Origin: Boseongicola sp. SB0665_bin_10
Lineage (GTDB): Bacteria; Pseudomonadota; Alphaproteobacteria; Rhodobacterales; Rhodobacteraceae
Assembly (NCBI GenBank): GCA_009838075.1
Contig: VXSG01000081.1
Span: 1 to 64,000, forward strand
Direction: 5' to 3'
Length of the DNA stretch: 64,000 nt
The notes beneath the pieces were generated by a model. It made no database searches. It saw only the letters and a program-made list of their open reading frames with translations, and was not told the origin of the DNA. The position numbers and the translations under genes are program-made. The stretch's first letter is position 1. The number at the start of each line of letters is the position of its first letter. Positions 6,399 through 15,109 of this stretch are shown in pieces.

Positions 6399-8651
6399 TC
6401 AATACCCCAACAGATAGCGGAGCAATCGCTCCTGATTGTCATTGTCGCCCATGGCCATGCCGACGGGTATGCCCGCCCGCTTCATCGCGGCCTCTGTCGC
6501 GCCCCTGGCTTGGCGTCCGACATCTTCCGGGAACTCGACCCCTCGCAAAGCGTCAACCCTCACCGTGTCCAGCGGGCTTGTGAGCACGTTCACCATGTCG
6601 GCCTGAGTTGCACCGGCGATGAACCTGTCGTCTTTCATGGCCCGGCCCATCGCCGCGCCTGCCGCGTCCTGCGCGGCACCGAGGAACTCCCCGCGCAGAA
6701 GTCGGCTGGCCATGTCCGTGCGCTCGGACGGAGCAAAACGCTCAAGCAGTTCCTGCGCCTGCCTCATCTTGTTAGGCAGGGTCGCCGCCTCCGTCATGTA
6801 GGCGGTCATGGTGCCGTCGATGATGCCGAACAACTCGTCCGCGTCCTCGTCACCGAGGATCAGGCGCAGCTTGTCCCGTGCCCTGCCCGAACTGAGCGCC
6901 TTCAACGCGGCCTGAACGTCGTCGTCGCCCACCGACTTGACCGAAAGATAGCCCGTCCGCGTCGGATTGGGGACCAGGGCCGCCCTCACCTTCTGCATGA
7001 CTTCCTCGATGGCGGATCGTGCGCCGGACTTGAGCCAGTCCCTCTGGTCAGGCGTCATCCTCTTCACTTCCGCCGCGAACTTGTCCGCAGTCATGGTGTC
7101 GGAAATCAGCGCCTTGTATCCGGTTTCCATCGCCCCGACCTGCCCAGCCGGAATGGCGTAAAGCTCCCTGGCCTGCCCATACGAGGGCACAAGCCCGTCG
7201 ATCAGTTCAAGCATGTCCTTGGAAGTCTTGTAGCGGACCCGGCCCTTGTCCGTCAGCTTCCCCTTCGGCGTCCTTTCCGCCTCGATCATGTCGTCCAGCG
7301 CCCGCTTCAGGTAGTCGATCTGCCGGACATCCGGCAACCGCTCAAGCGTCACCCGACCGTCATCCCCGATCTTGAACAGTATCTGGGCTGATTCCGAACC
7401 TTCCTCGTCCATCAACTCGTTTGCTTCCCGCCATGCCCTTGCGGGAATGCGCTTGCTCTTAAGCAGCGCTTCAAGCTCCATTCCGGCTTCCGAAGCGTAA
7501 TCTATGGGAGTGGCGTATGCCTGCTCGTAGGCGGCGTTCACCCTTGGCCTTGCGGCCTCGAACAGTTCGTCCTCCGTCGCCCTCAGCCCCTTCGGTGCAC
7601 CCATGGTCAAGTCCAGCCCGCGCTTGAACCTGTCGGTTTCCCTGGCCGTGCGTTCGGTGAGCCTTCTCCTTATCGTTGCCTCGGTCGGAACGCCGACGGG
7701 ACGCGAGAACGCCTTGGGCGTCCTGATGGCAACGTCGTCAATCTTGCCGCCGACTCGCTCCATCCCCTTGGCAAGCAGAGCGGTGGACGTGCCGCCCGTG
7801 TCGGCGATCATGTCCACTCTTGGAGTCGGGGCACCCTTCGGAATGTCCATCTTGAAGGCGTGTTTCAGCACGTCCACGGTGTTGGGCGGAACCTGCCCGA
7901 TCCTGGCGGCTCTCCGCCTCTGGATGCCTTCCGCCAGCCGCCCAACGCCTGCGCCGATGGTGGGGCCTGCCCCGCCCAGAACGCCGCCGAACACCGCTGG
8001 CAGTGCGGCATTGCGCACTCTTGGGCCAAAGCCGCCCTCTCCTTCGGCAAAGCCAGCCGCTCCGCCTGCCGACGCTCCTGAAAAGGCTCCCGTGATCGAC
8101 CGCATGAACGGCGATGCGCCAGTCACGGCCTTCGATCCGACCTGAGCCGCCTTGCCGACGGGAACGAACGATCCGGCGATCTCCGCTCCGGTTCCGGCCA
8201 TGCCTGTCCGATCCCTTGCGGCATCCATGTAGTCCCTCATGGTGTCCCGGCCTTCAGCGTAGGCGGGCAGGTAGTCCTGCATGGACGGACTTTCCTTGAA
8301 CTGCGACCAGGCGTTCAGCGGGCTGCGCATCGCTGCCTTCCCCGCATCCCGTGCAAGGTTCAAGGGTCCGGCTTCACGGACGCCTTCAACCAGCCCCGCC
8401 CATTCGTCAGACACGCCGCCCGTCGCGCCATGCAGTCCGAGGTTGAGGTAGTCGAGAACCCTGTCCGCAGTGGACATCTTGGGCGTGGTCTTTCCCGTGG
8501 CAAGCAGATGCTCTGCGGGAACAGGATCGGTCGCCCCTTCCTGCTTCAGGCTCGCAGCGATTTCCTGCGCAGCCTTAACGGCAGCTTCGGCGTTGTCCAC
8601 CTTCTTGATGTTGTAGACTGTCCCGTCGATCTTGACCTTGAAATCCGGCAT
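6399..8651 (-). CDS. Large internal virion / DNA-ejection-like protein
   Basis: 750 residues. Residues 1-30 (MPDFKVKIDGTVYNIKKV) form a small beta-alpha tag also present at the N-terminus of the next upstream protein. Residues about 150-250 are a Gly/Ala-rich amphipathic stretch (FGGVLGGAGPTIGAGVG), typical of ejection proteins that insert into or span the host envelope. The rest is helical, with an RRRLTERTARETDRFKRG region. I infer an ejected internal protein, as expected for short-tailed phages. No lytic transglycosylase motif is visible. The start at 8651 makes a TGATG junction with the upstream gene. Confidence 0.7.
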   Translation of the reverse strand: MPDFKVKIDGTVYNIKKVDNAEAAVKAAQEIAASLKQEGATDPVPAEHLLATGKTTPKMSTADRVLDYLNLGLHGATGGVSDEWAGLVEGVREAGPLNLARDAGKAAMRSPLNAWSQFKESPSMQDYLPAYAEGRDTMRDYMDAARDRTGMAGTGAEIAGSFVPVGKAAQVGSKAVTGASPFMRSITGAFSGASAGGAAGFAEGEGGFGPRVRNAALPAVFGGVLGGAGPTIGAGVGRLAEGIQRRRAARIGQVPPNTVDVLKHAFKMDIPKGAPTPRVDMIADTGGTSTALLAKGMERVGGKIDDVAIRTPKAFSRPVGVPTEATIRRRLTERTARETDRFKRGLDLTMGAPKGLRATEDELFEAARPRVNAAYEQAYATPIDYASEAGMELEALLKSKRIPARAWREANELMDEEGSESAQILFKIGDDGRVTLERLPDVRQIDYLKRALDDMIEAERTPKGKLTDKGRVRYKTSKDMLELIDGLVPSYGQARELYAIPAGQVGAMETGYKALISDTMTADKFAAEVKRMTPDQRDWLKSGARSAIEEVMQKVRAALVPNPTRTGYLSVKSVGDDDVQAALKALSSGRARDKLRLILGDEDADELFGIIDGTMTAYMTEAATLPNKMRQAQELLERFAPSERTDMASRLLRGEFLGAAQDAAGAAMGRAMKDDRFIAGATQADMVNVLTSPLDTVRVDALRGVEFPEDVGRQARGATEAAMKRAGIPVGMAMGDNDNQERLLRYLLGY

Positions 8652-9361
8652 CAGTCTCCCACCTGCATGACCTGTATCCCGCCGCCCATGTCCTGCCATC
8701 CGGCAGTCGGCGTCTTGGCAGCCGATGTTTTGATCCTCTTGCTCTTTGCGATCTTCTCGAACCTGTCAGCCATCCGCAGGTACGCTTCCGCCTGCTCGCC
8801 CTCCGCAAGCGCCGCCTTGCCGCGGTAGGTCTGCGCCAATGCTCGATACTCCGCCGCAGGCCCGTCCGCCTCCTCGATGACAAAGCTGTCTTCGGGGTTC
8901 AGCCCTCCCATGGATGGGGCTTCGGAAAAGACGCTCGGAGCCGGTTCGTGCCAGGGCGCGAAAGCTCCTGACATGTCAGGGGCGGTTCCGGCCTCCTGCC
9001 CGGCAACCTTCCCCGGCGCTTGTCGAGGCATGGCCTTGGAGGCCGGGAACAAGTGCTGCAAGACCGCGCCCGCTCCCACAGGCTGCTGGCCCCAGCCCGC
9101 CATACTGCCGACATCCGCTTCAGGGCGCGTGGAATCCACCTTCGGCTTCGGCGGCGGCATTAGGGCCGCGAGCACGTCAGGGGCATCTCCCTGTCCGGGC
9201 ATGGTCGGCATCGCCGGGGCAGTTCTTGGGGTGTCAGGGGCAGGACTCTCCGAAGCGGGAGCCGTCGGCGCGATCCGCGTGAAGACCTGCACGGCGGAAG
9301 CCTTGTCGGCTGCGTCTATCTTGTAGGTCTTTCCCCCGTATTTGATTCGGAACGTCGGCAT
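8651..9361 (-). CDS. Virion-associated protein sharing the N-terminal tag of its neighbour
   Basis: 236 residues. Residues 1-30 (MPTFRIKYGGKTYKIDAADK) match in pattern the start of the 750-residue protein encoded next. Residues about 32-170 are Pro/Ala/Gly-rich and look disordered; residues about 170-215 form a helix with YRALAQTYRGKAALAEGEQ. Both ends overlap neighbours as TGATG. Probably an internal or assembly protein; the catalytic content is nil by eye. Confidence 0.6.
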   Translation of the reverse strand: MPTFRIKYGGKTYKIDAADKASAVQVFTRIAPTAPASESPAPDTPRTAPAMPTMPGQGDAPDVLAALMPPPKPKVDSTRPEADVGSMAGWGQQPVGAGAVLQHLFPASKAMPRQAPGKVAGQEAGTAPDMSGAFAPWHEPAPSVFSEAPSMGGLNPEDSFVIEEADGPAAEYRALAQTYRGKAALAEGEQAEAYLRMADRFEKIAKSKRIKTSAAKTPTAGWQDMGGGIQVMQVGD

Positions 9362-10578
9362 CAGTCCTCCAGTATCTCGAACGGAATTCCGTTGAACGTG
9401 CCGGAATTCCTGGAGTTCCAGACCAGATCGCCGACCGCATCTTCGGACGCCTTGAAAGCGTCTGCCGGACTGAGATTTCCCTCAAGCGGGGGCAACGGGC
9501 TTCCAGTGATGTATCCCCTGAGTTCAAGCATGGTGTTCTCCAGCTTGGCCAGGAACATCTCAGGGCTGTCTTCAAGGTTCGGGACGCCTTTCAGGAGCCT
9601 GGGCACCTCGGTTTCGGGAACGGTCGCGCCGGAAATCTCCTTGATGTACTCGTTCAGGCGAACGTTCACCGTCTGCCGGAACTGGGTGTCGTTTCTCAGG
9701 TGCTGCTTGAGTTCTTCCGGCAACGCTCCCAGCTTGTCCAGGAAGCCCATTCCCTTTGCCGCCAGTTCCCCCTGCACGGTAAGGTGGCCAGCTTCCGCTC
9801 CGCTCTTTAGCTGATCGTAGATGTTCGCCCACTGCGCCAGTGCCGCTTCCTTTGCGTCGGTCGTTTCGTCAATGACCTCGTTCACGTCGTCACGATCCGA
9901 AGTCGGGGCCTGTCCCAGAATGTAGCCTTCGGCAAACAGGGCGTTTGCTTTTACCTTTCCCTCCTCCGTCGTCACGTCAATGCTCAGGTCGTCGCCCGTT
10001 TTGGGATTGAAGAGATACACGCCCTTGAAATCAACGTCGCCGCCCCCGGCCTTCAGGGCCTTGTCCATCGCCAGGATGTCCGCCTGAAGCTCGCCCGTGA
10101 CCGTGCCGTCGGCAATGGCCTGGTTGTATGCCGCGACCCCGCCCTCGTTGACGATGGAATGCGCGAGCTTCCTGAGTTCCGCCACTCTCGCCTTCTCGGT
10201 CTCTGCTCGATCCAGGGCTGCTTGCCGGGCTGCCTCGGCGGCATTGAACTGTCTCTCTTGCAACCCGAACGTGCGATCCGCGTTTGCCTGCGCCCGGTCG
10301 GCCTCAAGCATCGGCCAAAGCTCTTTCATCATCGAGGCGTCCAGCGAACCGCTGCGCAGCCCTTCCATCACGGCGTCCCTGCCGCCCTCGCCGTAGATTC
10401 CGAACGCGGCCTGCAATGCGGCCTTGGCTTCCTCTTCCTTCTTCCGCTTGCGACGATCCTGGATGCCCGCACCAAGTCCTGCGCCAAGCTGGCTCAGTCC
10501 CTGTCCGATTGCGGAAAAGGTCGGCGGCGTGTAGGCGCTCGAACCGCGTGGGGAAACGTCGAAGAGGGTTGCGGGCAT
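9361..10578 (-). CDS. Helical internal virion protein
   Basis: 405 residues, starting at the ATG that overlaps the upstream stop (a GTG one codon earlier is possible). Residues about 40-60 are highly charged (RRKRKKEEEAKAAL) and residues 90-140 are a long alanine-rich helix or coiled coil. No enzyme motif is seen. Composition and position between structural genes suggest an ejection or internal core protein that works with the two following gene products. Confidence 0.6.
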   Translation of the reverse strand: MPATLFDVSPRGSSAYTPPTFSAIGQGLSQLGAGLGAGIQDRRKRKKEEEAKAALQAAFGIYGEGGRDAVMEGLRSGSLDASMMKELWPMLEADRAQANADRTFGLQERQFNAAEAARQAALDRAETEKARVAELRKLAHSIVNEGGVAAYNQAIADGTVTGELQADILAMDKALKAGGGDVDFKGVYLFNPKTGDDLSIDVTTEEGKVKANALFAEGYILGQAPTSDRDDVNEVIDETTDAKEAALAQWANIYDQLKSGAEAGHLTVQGELAAKGMGFLDKLGALPEELKQHLRNDTQFRQTVNVRLNEYIKEISGATVPETEVPRLLKGVPNLEDSPEMFLAKLENTMLELRGYITGSPLPPLEGNLSPADAFKASEDAVGDLVWNSRNSGTFNGIPFEILED

Positions 10579-10970
10579 CACGGATACTCCGGGGCAGGCA
10601 AGATGTGACGAAGAAGCGGTGACTCCTTCAGGTATTTTGTAAGCTCTGGGTCATCCTGCTTCATGATGCCGCGCCGTTGCGCTTCGATCAGAATCCTGGG
10701 GTCCTGAACGTCAAGGCCCGCAAGGATTGCAGCCAACACGCCTCTTGTCCCCATCTTGCCGAGGCTGATGTCGTCTCCCGTCAGCACGCTCGCCAAGGCG
10801 GACCTTCCGGCAGCGCTCGCCCTGTCGCCGACGAGATTGGCGTAGGGTTCGACGGCATCCATTGCACCGCCAGCCATTTCAGCGGCCAGGCCAGACACTT
10901 GGCTGGCGGTGTCCATCACTTGGCCGGGCATGTTTTTCGCTTTTGCCAGAATGCTTGCCAGATCAGGCAT
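10578..10970 (-). CDS. Small phage structural or assembly protein, unknown
   Basis: 130 residues, amphipathic and alanine-rich N-terminal half (MAGGAMDAVEPYANLVGD), with a hydrophobic GVLAAILAGL stretch and a polar C-terminus. It is not clearly membrane-spanning. It overlaps the next gene by TGATG and follows the S74-domain gene by 9 nt, so it belongs to the late operon. Confidence 0.5.
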   Translation of the reverse strand: MPDLASILAKAKNMPGQVMDTASQVSGLAAEMAGGAMDAVEPYANLVGDRASAAGRSALASVLTGDDISLGKMGTRGVLAAILAGLDVQDPRILIEAQRRGIMKQDDPELTKYLKESPLLRHILPAPEYP

Positions 10971-10979
10971 TACGCTCTC

Positions 10980-12773
10980 CTATGCTGCGGCCAGTTCGTA
11001 ATCGACGTGCTTGACGCCGTTCAGTTCCCTGACCGCATCGGGATGCAGTTGCTCGACTTCATCGGCCATCAGGCCGATTTGCGGCGTGTCGTGCCCCTTG
11101 TAGTTGAACACGTAGACGGCCAGGCCGTTGTGCAGCCTGCCGACTGCGCGAATGTTCTCTTTCGCCCTGCGATCTGACAGCAACGCGCCGCCGAGCGATC
11201 CGGCAAGGCCGAGCAGGCCACCGGTCCTCTGTGCCGCCGCGTTCGCCCTTGCCGCGTAGTTCGAGCCGGTCATGCCCACGATGTCCGGCGCGGAATACTG
11301 CGGAGCGGCGTAGCTTGGCATTCCGAGCAGTCCGGCAAGCTGGGAGACCTGGCCGAACGGCTCCTGCCGACTGTACTGCATCTCCGCGAAGTCCTGCTGC
11401 CGCTTCGCAAGCTCCTGGTTGAACCGCGCCTGCTCCTCGTTGAACCTCTGGCCCCTGAAGCCCATGTCCTGGTCGAACCGGTCCCGGCCCTCGCCCTGAA
11501 GCTGAGAGCGCCATCCGGTATCCTGGTCGTAGCGCTGCTGCCCTTCCTGGCCCAGAAGCCCGCGCAGGGCGATGTCCTGGCCGAAGCGCTGCTGCCCTTC
11601 CTGGCCAAGCAATCCTCGCAGGCCCATCGTCTGGGCGAACTTGTCACGCTGCGCCTGGTCCTGAAAGTTCTGCATGACGGACTGCGAGTCGAAGACCTGC
11701 TGGCCCCGGTCAAACGTCTGCCCGCCACGGTCGAAGATTCCCGCCGCTTCACCGAACTCCTGCGCCCTGTTGCGCGAAGTCAGGTCGGCCAGCCTCTGGT
11801 GTTCCTGGGCACCCGCCATCACGGAGGCAAGCGAAAGGTCGTTCATGGCCCTGTCGCGGCCTTGCTGAAGCCGGTTCAGTTCCTCGTTGTAGGCTTCCGA
11901 TCCGGGAGCGAGGCCCTTCTGCCAGAGCCTGTTCTCAAGGTCCGACTGCGCCCGCTCGTCGTCAGCCCTTCGCAGGTTCATGGCCCGCTCGTACATGGCG
12001 CTCGAAACCGCTTCCCTTTCGGCACCGAAGTCGTCCGGTCCCGACAGGGCGAGCCTGTCAGCGATCCGGCCACGCTCGTCCCGCAGCCCTTGCAGGTCGC
12101 CAAGCAGGCCCTGGTAGCCCTGCTGCCTGTTCCCAAGCTCCGCTTCAAGGTTCGTGTAGTCGCGAGGGTCGATCTGGACGCCGGGAAGCGAGCCGAAGTC
12201 CGTCTTGCGGACTCCGGGCAAGGCGTCAAAGTCCGTCTTCCTGATCCCCGGAAGGGAACCGAAGTCGGTCTTCCTGACGCCAGGGAGCTTGCTCGGGTCC
12301 AGGACGCCGACCTTCTGGAAGCTGCCCATGTCAGGGCCGGATGCCGTCACGTCCCCTATGCGGCCAAGCAGTCCGCCCGTGCCGCTGGCCCATTGCGGGT
12401 CAGGGGCGGCGTAATCGTGTTGGGCGATGACGCCGGGTGGTCTTTCGACCACGTTGTCCATGATCCGGTCGCCGCCGGGTCTGGCTCCCGCGCTCGCAGG
12501 CCGGGGACCGTCTCCGCCCTGATCGACGTTGGCAGCCATCCGCTGTCGGGTTTGGTAGCTGCGAGCGTCATAGCTGTTCGGGTCGCCACCGAGCTTTCCG
12601 TCCACCCAGCGACCGGCACGATGGCGAACGTTGCCGCTGCCGCTGGTGTCCTGCCACGGCCTCAGCCTTGGACGGCCATCGTTCGGCTGCGGCCTGCTGC
12701 CGCCCTTGCCGCCGCCAGACGTGCTTCCGCCCCCGCTTCCGCCGCCACTCGATTTGCTGCCGCCCTTGGCCAT
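10980..12773 (-). CDS. Phage virion protein with C-terminal S74-type chaperone domain and internal repeats
   Basis: 597 residues. Residues 1-50 are a Gly/Ser-rich tail. Residues about 163-200 hold three to four 11-residue repeats (PGVRKTDFGSL). Residues about 380-455 hold degenerate 17-18-residue repeats (GLRGLLGQEGQQRFGQD) predicted to form a long Gln-rich helix. Residues 533-597 (SDRRAKENIR...GLMADEVEQLHPDAV) match the intramolecular chaperone (peptidase S74) family, which trimerises fibres and may self-cleave before the Ser of the SDR motif. The shortness of the domain and its place among internal proteins are unusual; it may form a trimeric tail needle or fibre. The start is the ATG at 12773 in a TGATG overlap. 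Confidence 0.75.
   Translation of the reverse strand: MAKGGSKSSGGGSGGGSTSGGGKGGSRPQPNDGRPRLRPWQDTSGSGNVRHRAGRWVDGKLGGDPNSYDARSYQTRQRMAANVDQGGDGPRPASAGARPGGDRIMDNVVERPPGVIAQHDYAAPDPQWASGTGGLLGRIGDVTASGPDMGSFQKVGVLDPSKLPGVRKTDFGSLPGIRKTDFDALPGVRKTDFGSLPGVQIDPRDYTNLEAELGNRQQGYQGLLGDLQGLRDERGRIADRLALSGPDDFGAEREAVSSAMYERAMNLRRADDERAQSDLENRLWQKGLAPGSEAYNEELNRLQQGRDRAMNDLSLASVMAGAQEHQRLADLTSRNRAQEFGEAAGIFDRGGQTFDRGQQVFDSQSVMQNFQDQAQRDKFAQTMGLRGLLGQEGQQRFGQDIALRGLLGQEGQQRYDQDTGWRSQLQGEGRDRFDQDMGFRGQRFNEEQARFNQELAKRQQDFAEMQYSRQEPFGQVSQLAGLLGMPSYAAPQYSAPDIVGMTGSNYAARANAAAQRTGGLLGLAGSLGGALLSDRRAKENIRAVGRLHNGLAVYVFNYKGHDTPQIGLMADEVEQLHPDAVRELNGVKHVDYELAAA
12177..12288 (-). repeat. Tandem 33-bp repeats inside a virion gene
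   Basis: Successive in-frame units encode PGVRKTDFGSL, PGIRKTDFDAL, PGVRKTDFGSL and a final partial PGVQ. Unit length is 33 bp with few differences, so copy number could change by slippage without breaking the frame. Confidence 0.7.
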
Positions 12774-13051
12774 CACATCGCTCCTGGGCTGCGTCTGCCG
12801 CCCTTGCCGCCTCCGCCTCCGCCCTGCGGTGCGGAACCGAACAGCATTGCCTGAATCAACGGATGAAACTCCGTGTGCTGCATCCGGTCGGGAGTGCCGA
12901 CCTCGCCGGTGTAGTAGGTCCGGGCGAACGGCGTCTGCTGGTGCATCTGGCTCAGCATCGCGTTCTCACGCGCCGCCTGCCGGTTGATCTCCATCTGCAT
13001 TTCCGCCGTCTTCACCGGATCAGGCGGCTTCGGCCCTGACTTCTTGCCCAT
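12773..13051 (-). CDS. Small phage protein, MGKKSGPKPPDP type
   Basis: 92 residues. The N-terminus is basic and proline-rich, the middle helical (AEMQMEINRQAARENAML) and the C-terminus is a glycine-rich tail with GGRR. Proteins of this layout often lie next to internal virion genes in short-tailed phages, but no function is known to me. GCAGGAAA precedes the ATG. Its 5' end overlaps the GNAT gene by 32 nt. Confidence 0.55.
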   Translation of the reverse strand: MGKKSGPKPPDPVKTAEMQMEINRQAARENAMLSQMHQQTPFARTYYTGEVGTPDRMQHTEFHPLIQAMLFGSAPQGGGGGGKGGRRSPGAM

Positions 13052-13499
13052 TTTCCTGCCCTCTCAGCCATATGCACTCTTCTGGAAACATTGACAGGAC
13101 GCTGCTGTCGGTCTGCCCGTCCCATCCCCTGCGAGCCACGCCTTCCATCCTGAAGCCCATGCGCTCGGCCAGACGCCTTGCGCGTTTGTTGCGCCGTGAC
13201 GTGGCGACCCACAGCCTGACCACTCCCATTTGCACGAACGGGTAGGCAAACATGTCTCGCAGCGTCGCTTTCGTGGCCCAGCCGGGCCGTGCCTGGGCGA
13301 TGGTCGCCTGCATCGAGTTGCCATAGGTGCATGTCCGAAACTCGTTGTAGACCACGCCGCAGACCAACTCGTCGCCCATGGCGATTCCGAGCGCGGTGCA
13401 CATCCCGAAGTCCTCCGGGGCCATGCCGATCCTGTGCGCCACCCAGGGCACGATCACGTGGTCGGCTCCTGCGAAGGAGACTGGCCTAAAGGAGTGCAT
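13020..13499 (-). CDS. GNAT-family N-acetyltransferase
   Basis: 159 residues. The acetyl-CoA-binding region shows VVRLWVATSRRNKRARRLAERMGFRMEGVARR, broken here as VATSRRNKRARR and AERMGFRMEGV, the typical motif A/B arrangement with an N-x-R-A-x-R-L helix followed by a G-F turn. The family transfers acetyl groups from acetyl-CoA to amines, including protein N-termini or lysines. It is embedded in the tail gene block, overlapping its neighbours by 14 and 32 nt, so it is expressed late; modification of virion or host proteins is an inference. Similar acetyltransferases recur in the same place in related phages. Confidence 0.8.
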   Translation of the reverse strand: MHSFRPVSFAGADHVIVPWVAHRIGMAPEDFGMCTALGIAMGDELVCGVVYNEFRTCTYGNSMQATIAQARPGWATKATLRDMFAYPFVQMGVVRLWVATSRRNKRARRLAERMGFRMEGVARRGWDGQTDSSVLSMFPEECIWLRGQENGQEVRAEAA

Positions 13500-15105
13500 G
13501 GGTCGTTTCGCTTATGATGTCGGTCGCGAAGTAGCGCATTCGTGCGCCGGAGGTCGAAGACCTGAGCCGGACGGAGATGGCCGTGCCGTCGCGGTTCAGC
13601 GCCTGCCACTCCTGGAGGCTGAACGTGCCTCCGGCCCAATCCGAGCCGGGATCGTCATCGTCGCCCCATTCGGCCTCGTCCCATTCCGCGCCGCCCGTCC
13701 TGAGCGAGCTTGGAGCCTCCAGCCCGCCTTCCTCGTTGAAGTCGGTCACGGTTCCGATGGTGAACGTCACGTCGGCGTCCGAGTCGATCAGCGCCCGCGC
13801 CAGCGTGAAGCGCTTGTCCATCGCCGTGCCAAGATACTGGAACGCGCCCCGCACGTCGCCCTCGATGGGGTTCCCGTTGTCGTTGGTGCCCACGTTGGCC
13901 TCAAGGACGGAGCCGCCCGGCCCGCCGAAGAACAGCCTGTCCTTCCACTGCGCCCAGCAACGTGCGTCCATGCCGACGAACCGGCACCATGCGCCGGTCT
14001 GCGTGTTCATGACGTGCTGCTCGCCGCCGAAGGCGGGGACGTTGAACAGGAGCCAGTTGCTGTTCGTGTGGAGAACGCAGTCCCAGCCCACGGTGTCGCC
14101 GTGGAGCGCGGCCTTTTCCGTCACGGTGTTGGCGATCTTGGACGACAGGTTGGCGATCTCGCTGGAATGCGCGACACGCCCGGTTTGCAGGAGCCTGGTC
14201 ACGGGTATGTAACCATCCGTGGTCATGGCCACAAGGTCGCCGCCGAACTTTGTCAGCGCCTTGTCGCCGATCAGCCGCCCGATCTTCCAGAGGCCGACCA
14301 AATCCCAATCGCTTGAACTGGTGATGTCGGTTCCCTGGTAGACAAGCACGGACCCGTTGTCGAAGAAGATGCAGAGAAGGTCGTCAACGCCTTCGCCTGA
14401 ATCTATCGTGATGGTGCCAAGCCCGATTGCGTTGCCGCCGTCGGCGTTCACCCGGTCCAGCGCGAACCGTGTCAGGTCGCCCTGTATCGCGCCGAGGTCG
14501 CCGTACCAGAGATTGGCCGTGTCCTTTTGCAGGAAGAACAGGCGGCCCTTGAACGGCAGGACCTGGCTCAGGTCCGACGCGCTGAACGGCAATCCGTCCT
14601 GCCCGGACGCCTTGGTCCAGTTGTGGTCCGCCGCCATGGTGCCGTCCGGCTGTATCCGCTCGGGCGGGTCCTCGCCGTTGACCATGATGGTCGATCCCGC
14701 GAAGTGCGCGAACCGCCAGCGGTCGCTGGCGTAGGAGCCGTCCTTGACGGACTCCGCTGCAAGCGTGGAAACCTGTGACGAATTGGTCACGTTCCATATC
14801 TGCCCGCCGCCCACGGCATAGAGCCTTGAGACGCTGCCGCTCTGGTGCGGAATCAACGTCTGCACGTAGTCCGTGCCCGCGCCCGTCGCCGACACGCGGC
14901 TTCCCCGGCGCAGCACGACGGCCCCGCTTTCGGGAAAGTAGTTGTCGATCTGGATGGCGTATTTCGGCTTCATCGACGCCCAGGCGTCGGCGGTGTTCCA
15001 GCCGCCCACGGGAGCCTGTATCGTGTCGCGCTTGCCGAGCGAGTTGCGCGGGCCGAGGTCCGCGCCCTGCAAGGCCGCCCTGTTTATCGCGTATCCTATG
15101 CTCAT
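13486..15105 (-). CDS. Phage tail / DNA-stabilisation-like structural protein
   Basis: 539 residues from the ATG at 15105, 4 nt after the upstream stop; a 19-codon longer frame would overlap that gene. The N-terminal QAPVGGWNTADAWASMKP is characteristic of a conserved structural protein of short-tailed phages. The body contains repeated strand pairs with W and D residues (GRLFFLQKDTANLWYGD, DRLFFGGPGG) that resemble a beta-propeller. I infer a tail-knob or DNA-stabilising protein placed after the adaptor. No enzyme motif. Confidence 0.7.
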   Translation of the reverse strand: MSIGYAINRAALQGADLGPRNSLGKRDTIQAPVGGWNTADAWASMKPKYAIQIDNYFPESGAVVLRRGSRVSATGAGTDYVQTLIPHQSGSVSRLYAVGGGQIWNVTNSSQVSTLAAESVKDGSYASDRWRFAHFAGSTIMVNGEDPPERIQPDGTMAADHNWTKASGQDGLPFSASDLSQVLPFKGRLFFLQKDTANLWYGDLGAIQGDLTRFALDRVNADGGNAIGLGTITIDSGEGVDDLLCIFFDNGSVLVYQGTDITSSSDWDLVGLWKIGRLIGDKALTKFGGDLVAMTTDGYIPVTRLLQTGRVAHSSEIANLSSKIANTVTEKAALHGDTVGWDCVLHTNSNWLLFNVPAFGGEQHVMNTQTGAWCRFVGMDARCWAQWKDRLFFGGPGGSVLEANVGTNDNGNPIEGDVRGAFQYLGTAMDKRFTLARALIDSDADVTFTIGTVTDFNEEGGLEAPSSLRTGGAEWDEAEWGDDDDPGSDWAGGTFSLQEWQALNRDGTAISVRLRSSTSGARMRYFATDIISETTHALL

Positions 15106-15109
15106 CTGC

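Noticed and set aside
8967..8980. Perfect palindrome CCTGACATGTCAGG
   Set aside because: It lies within a virion gene and has no copy at any promoter; probably chance.
12177..12288. Regular repeats as a possible CRISPR array
   Set aside because: Units are contiguous, in frame and have no spacers; they encode protein repeats. No cas genes are present.
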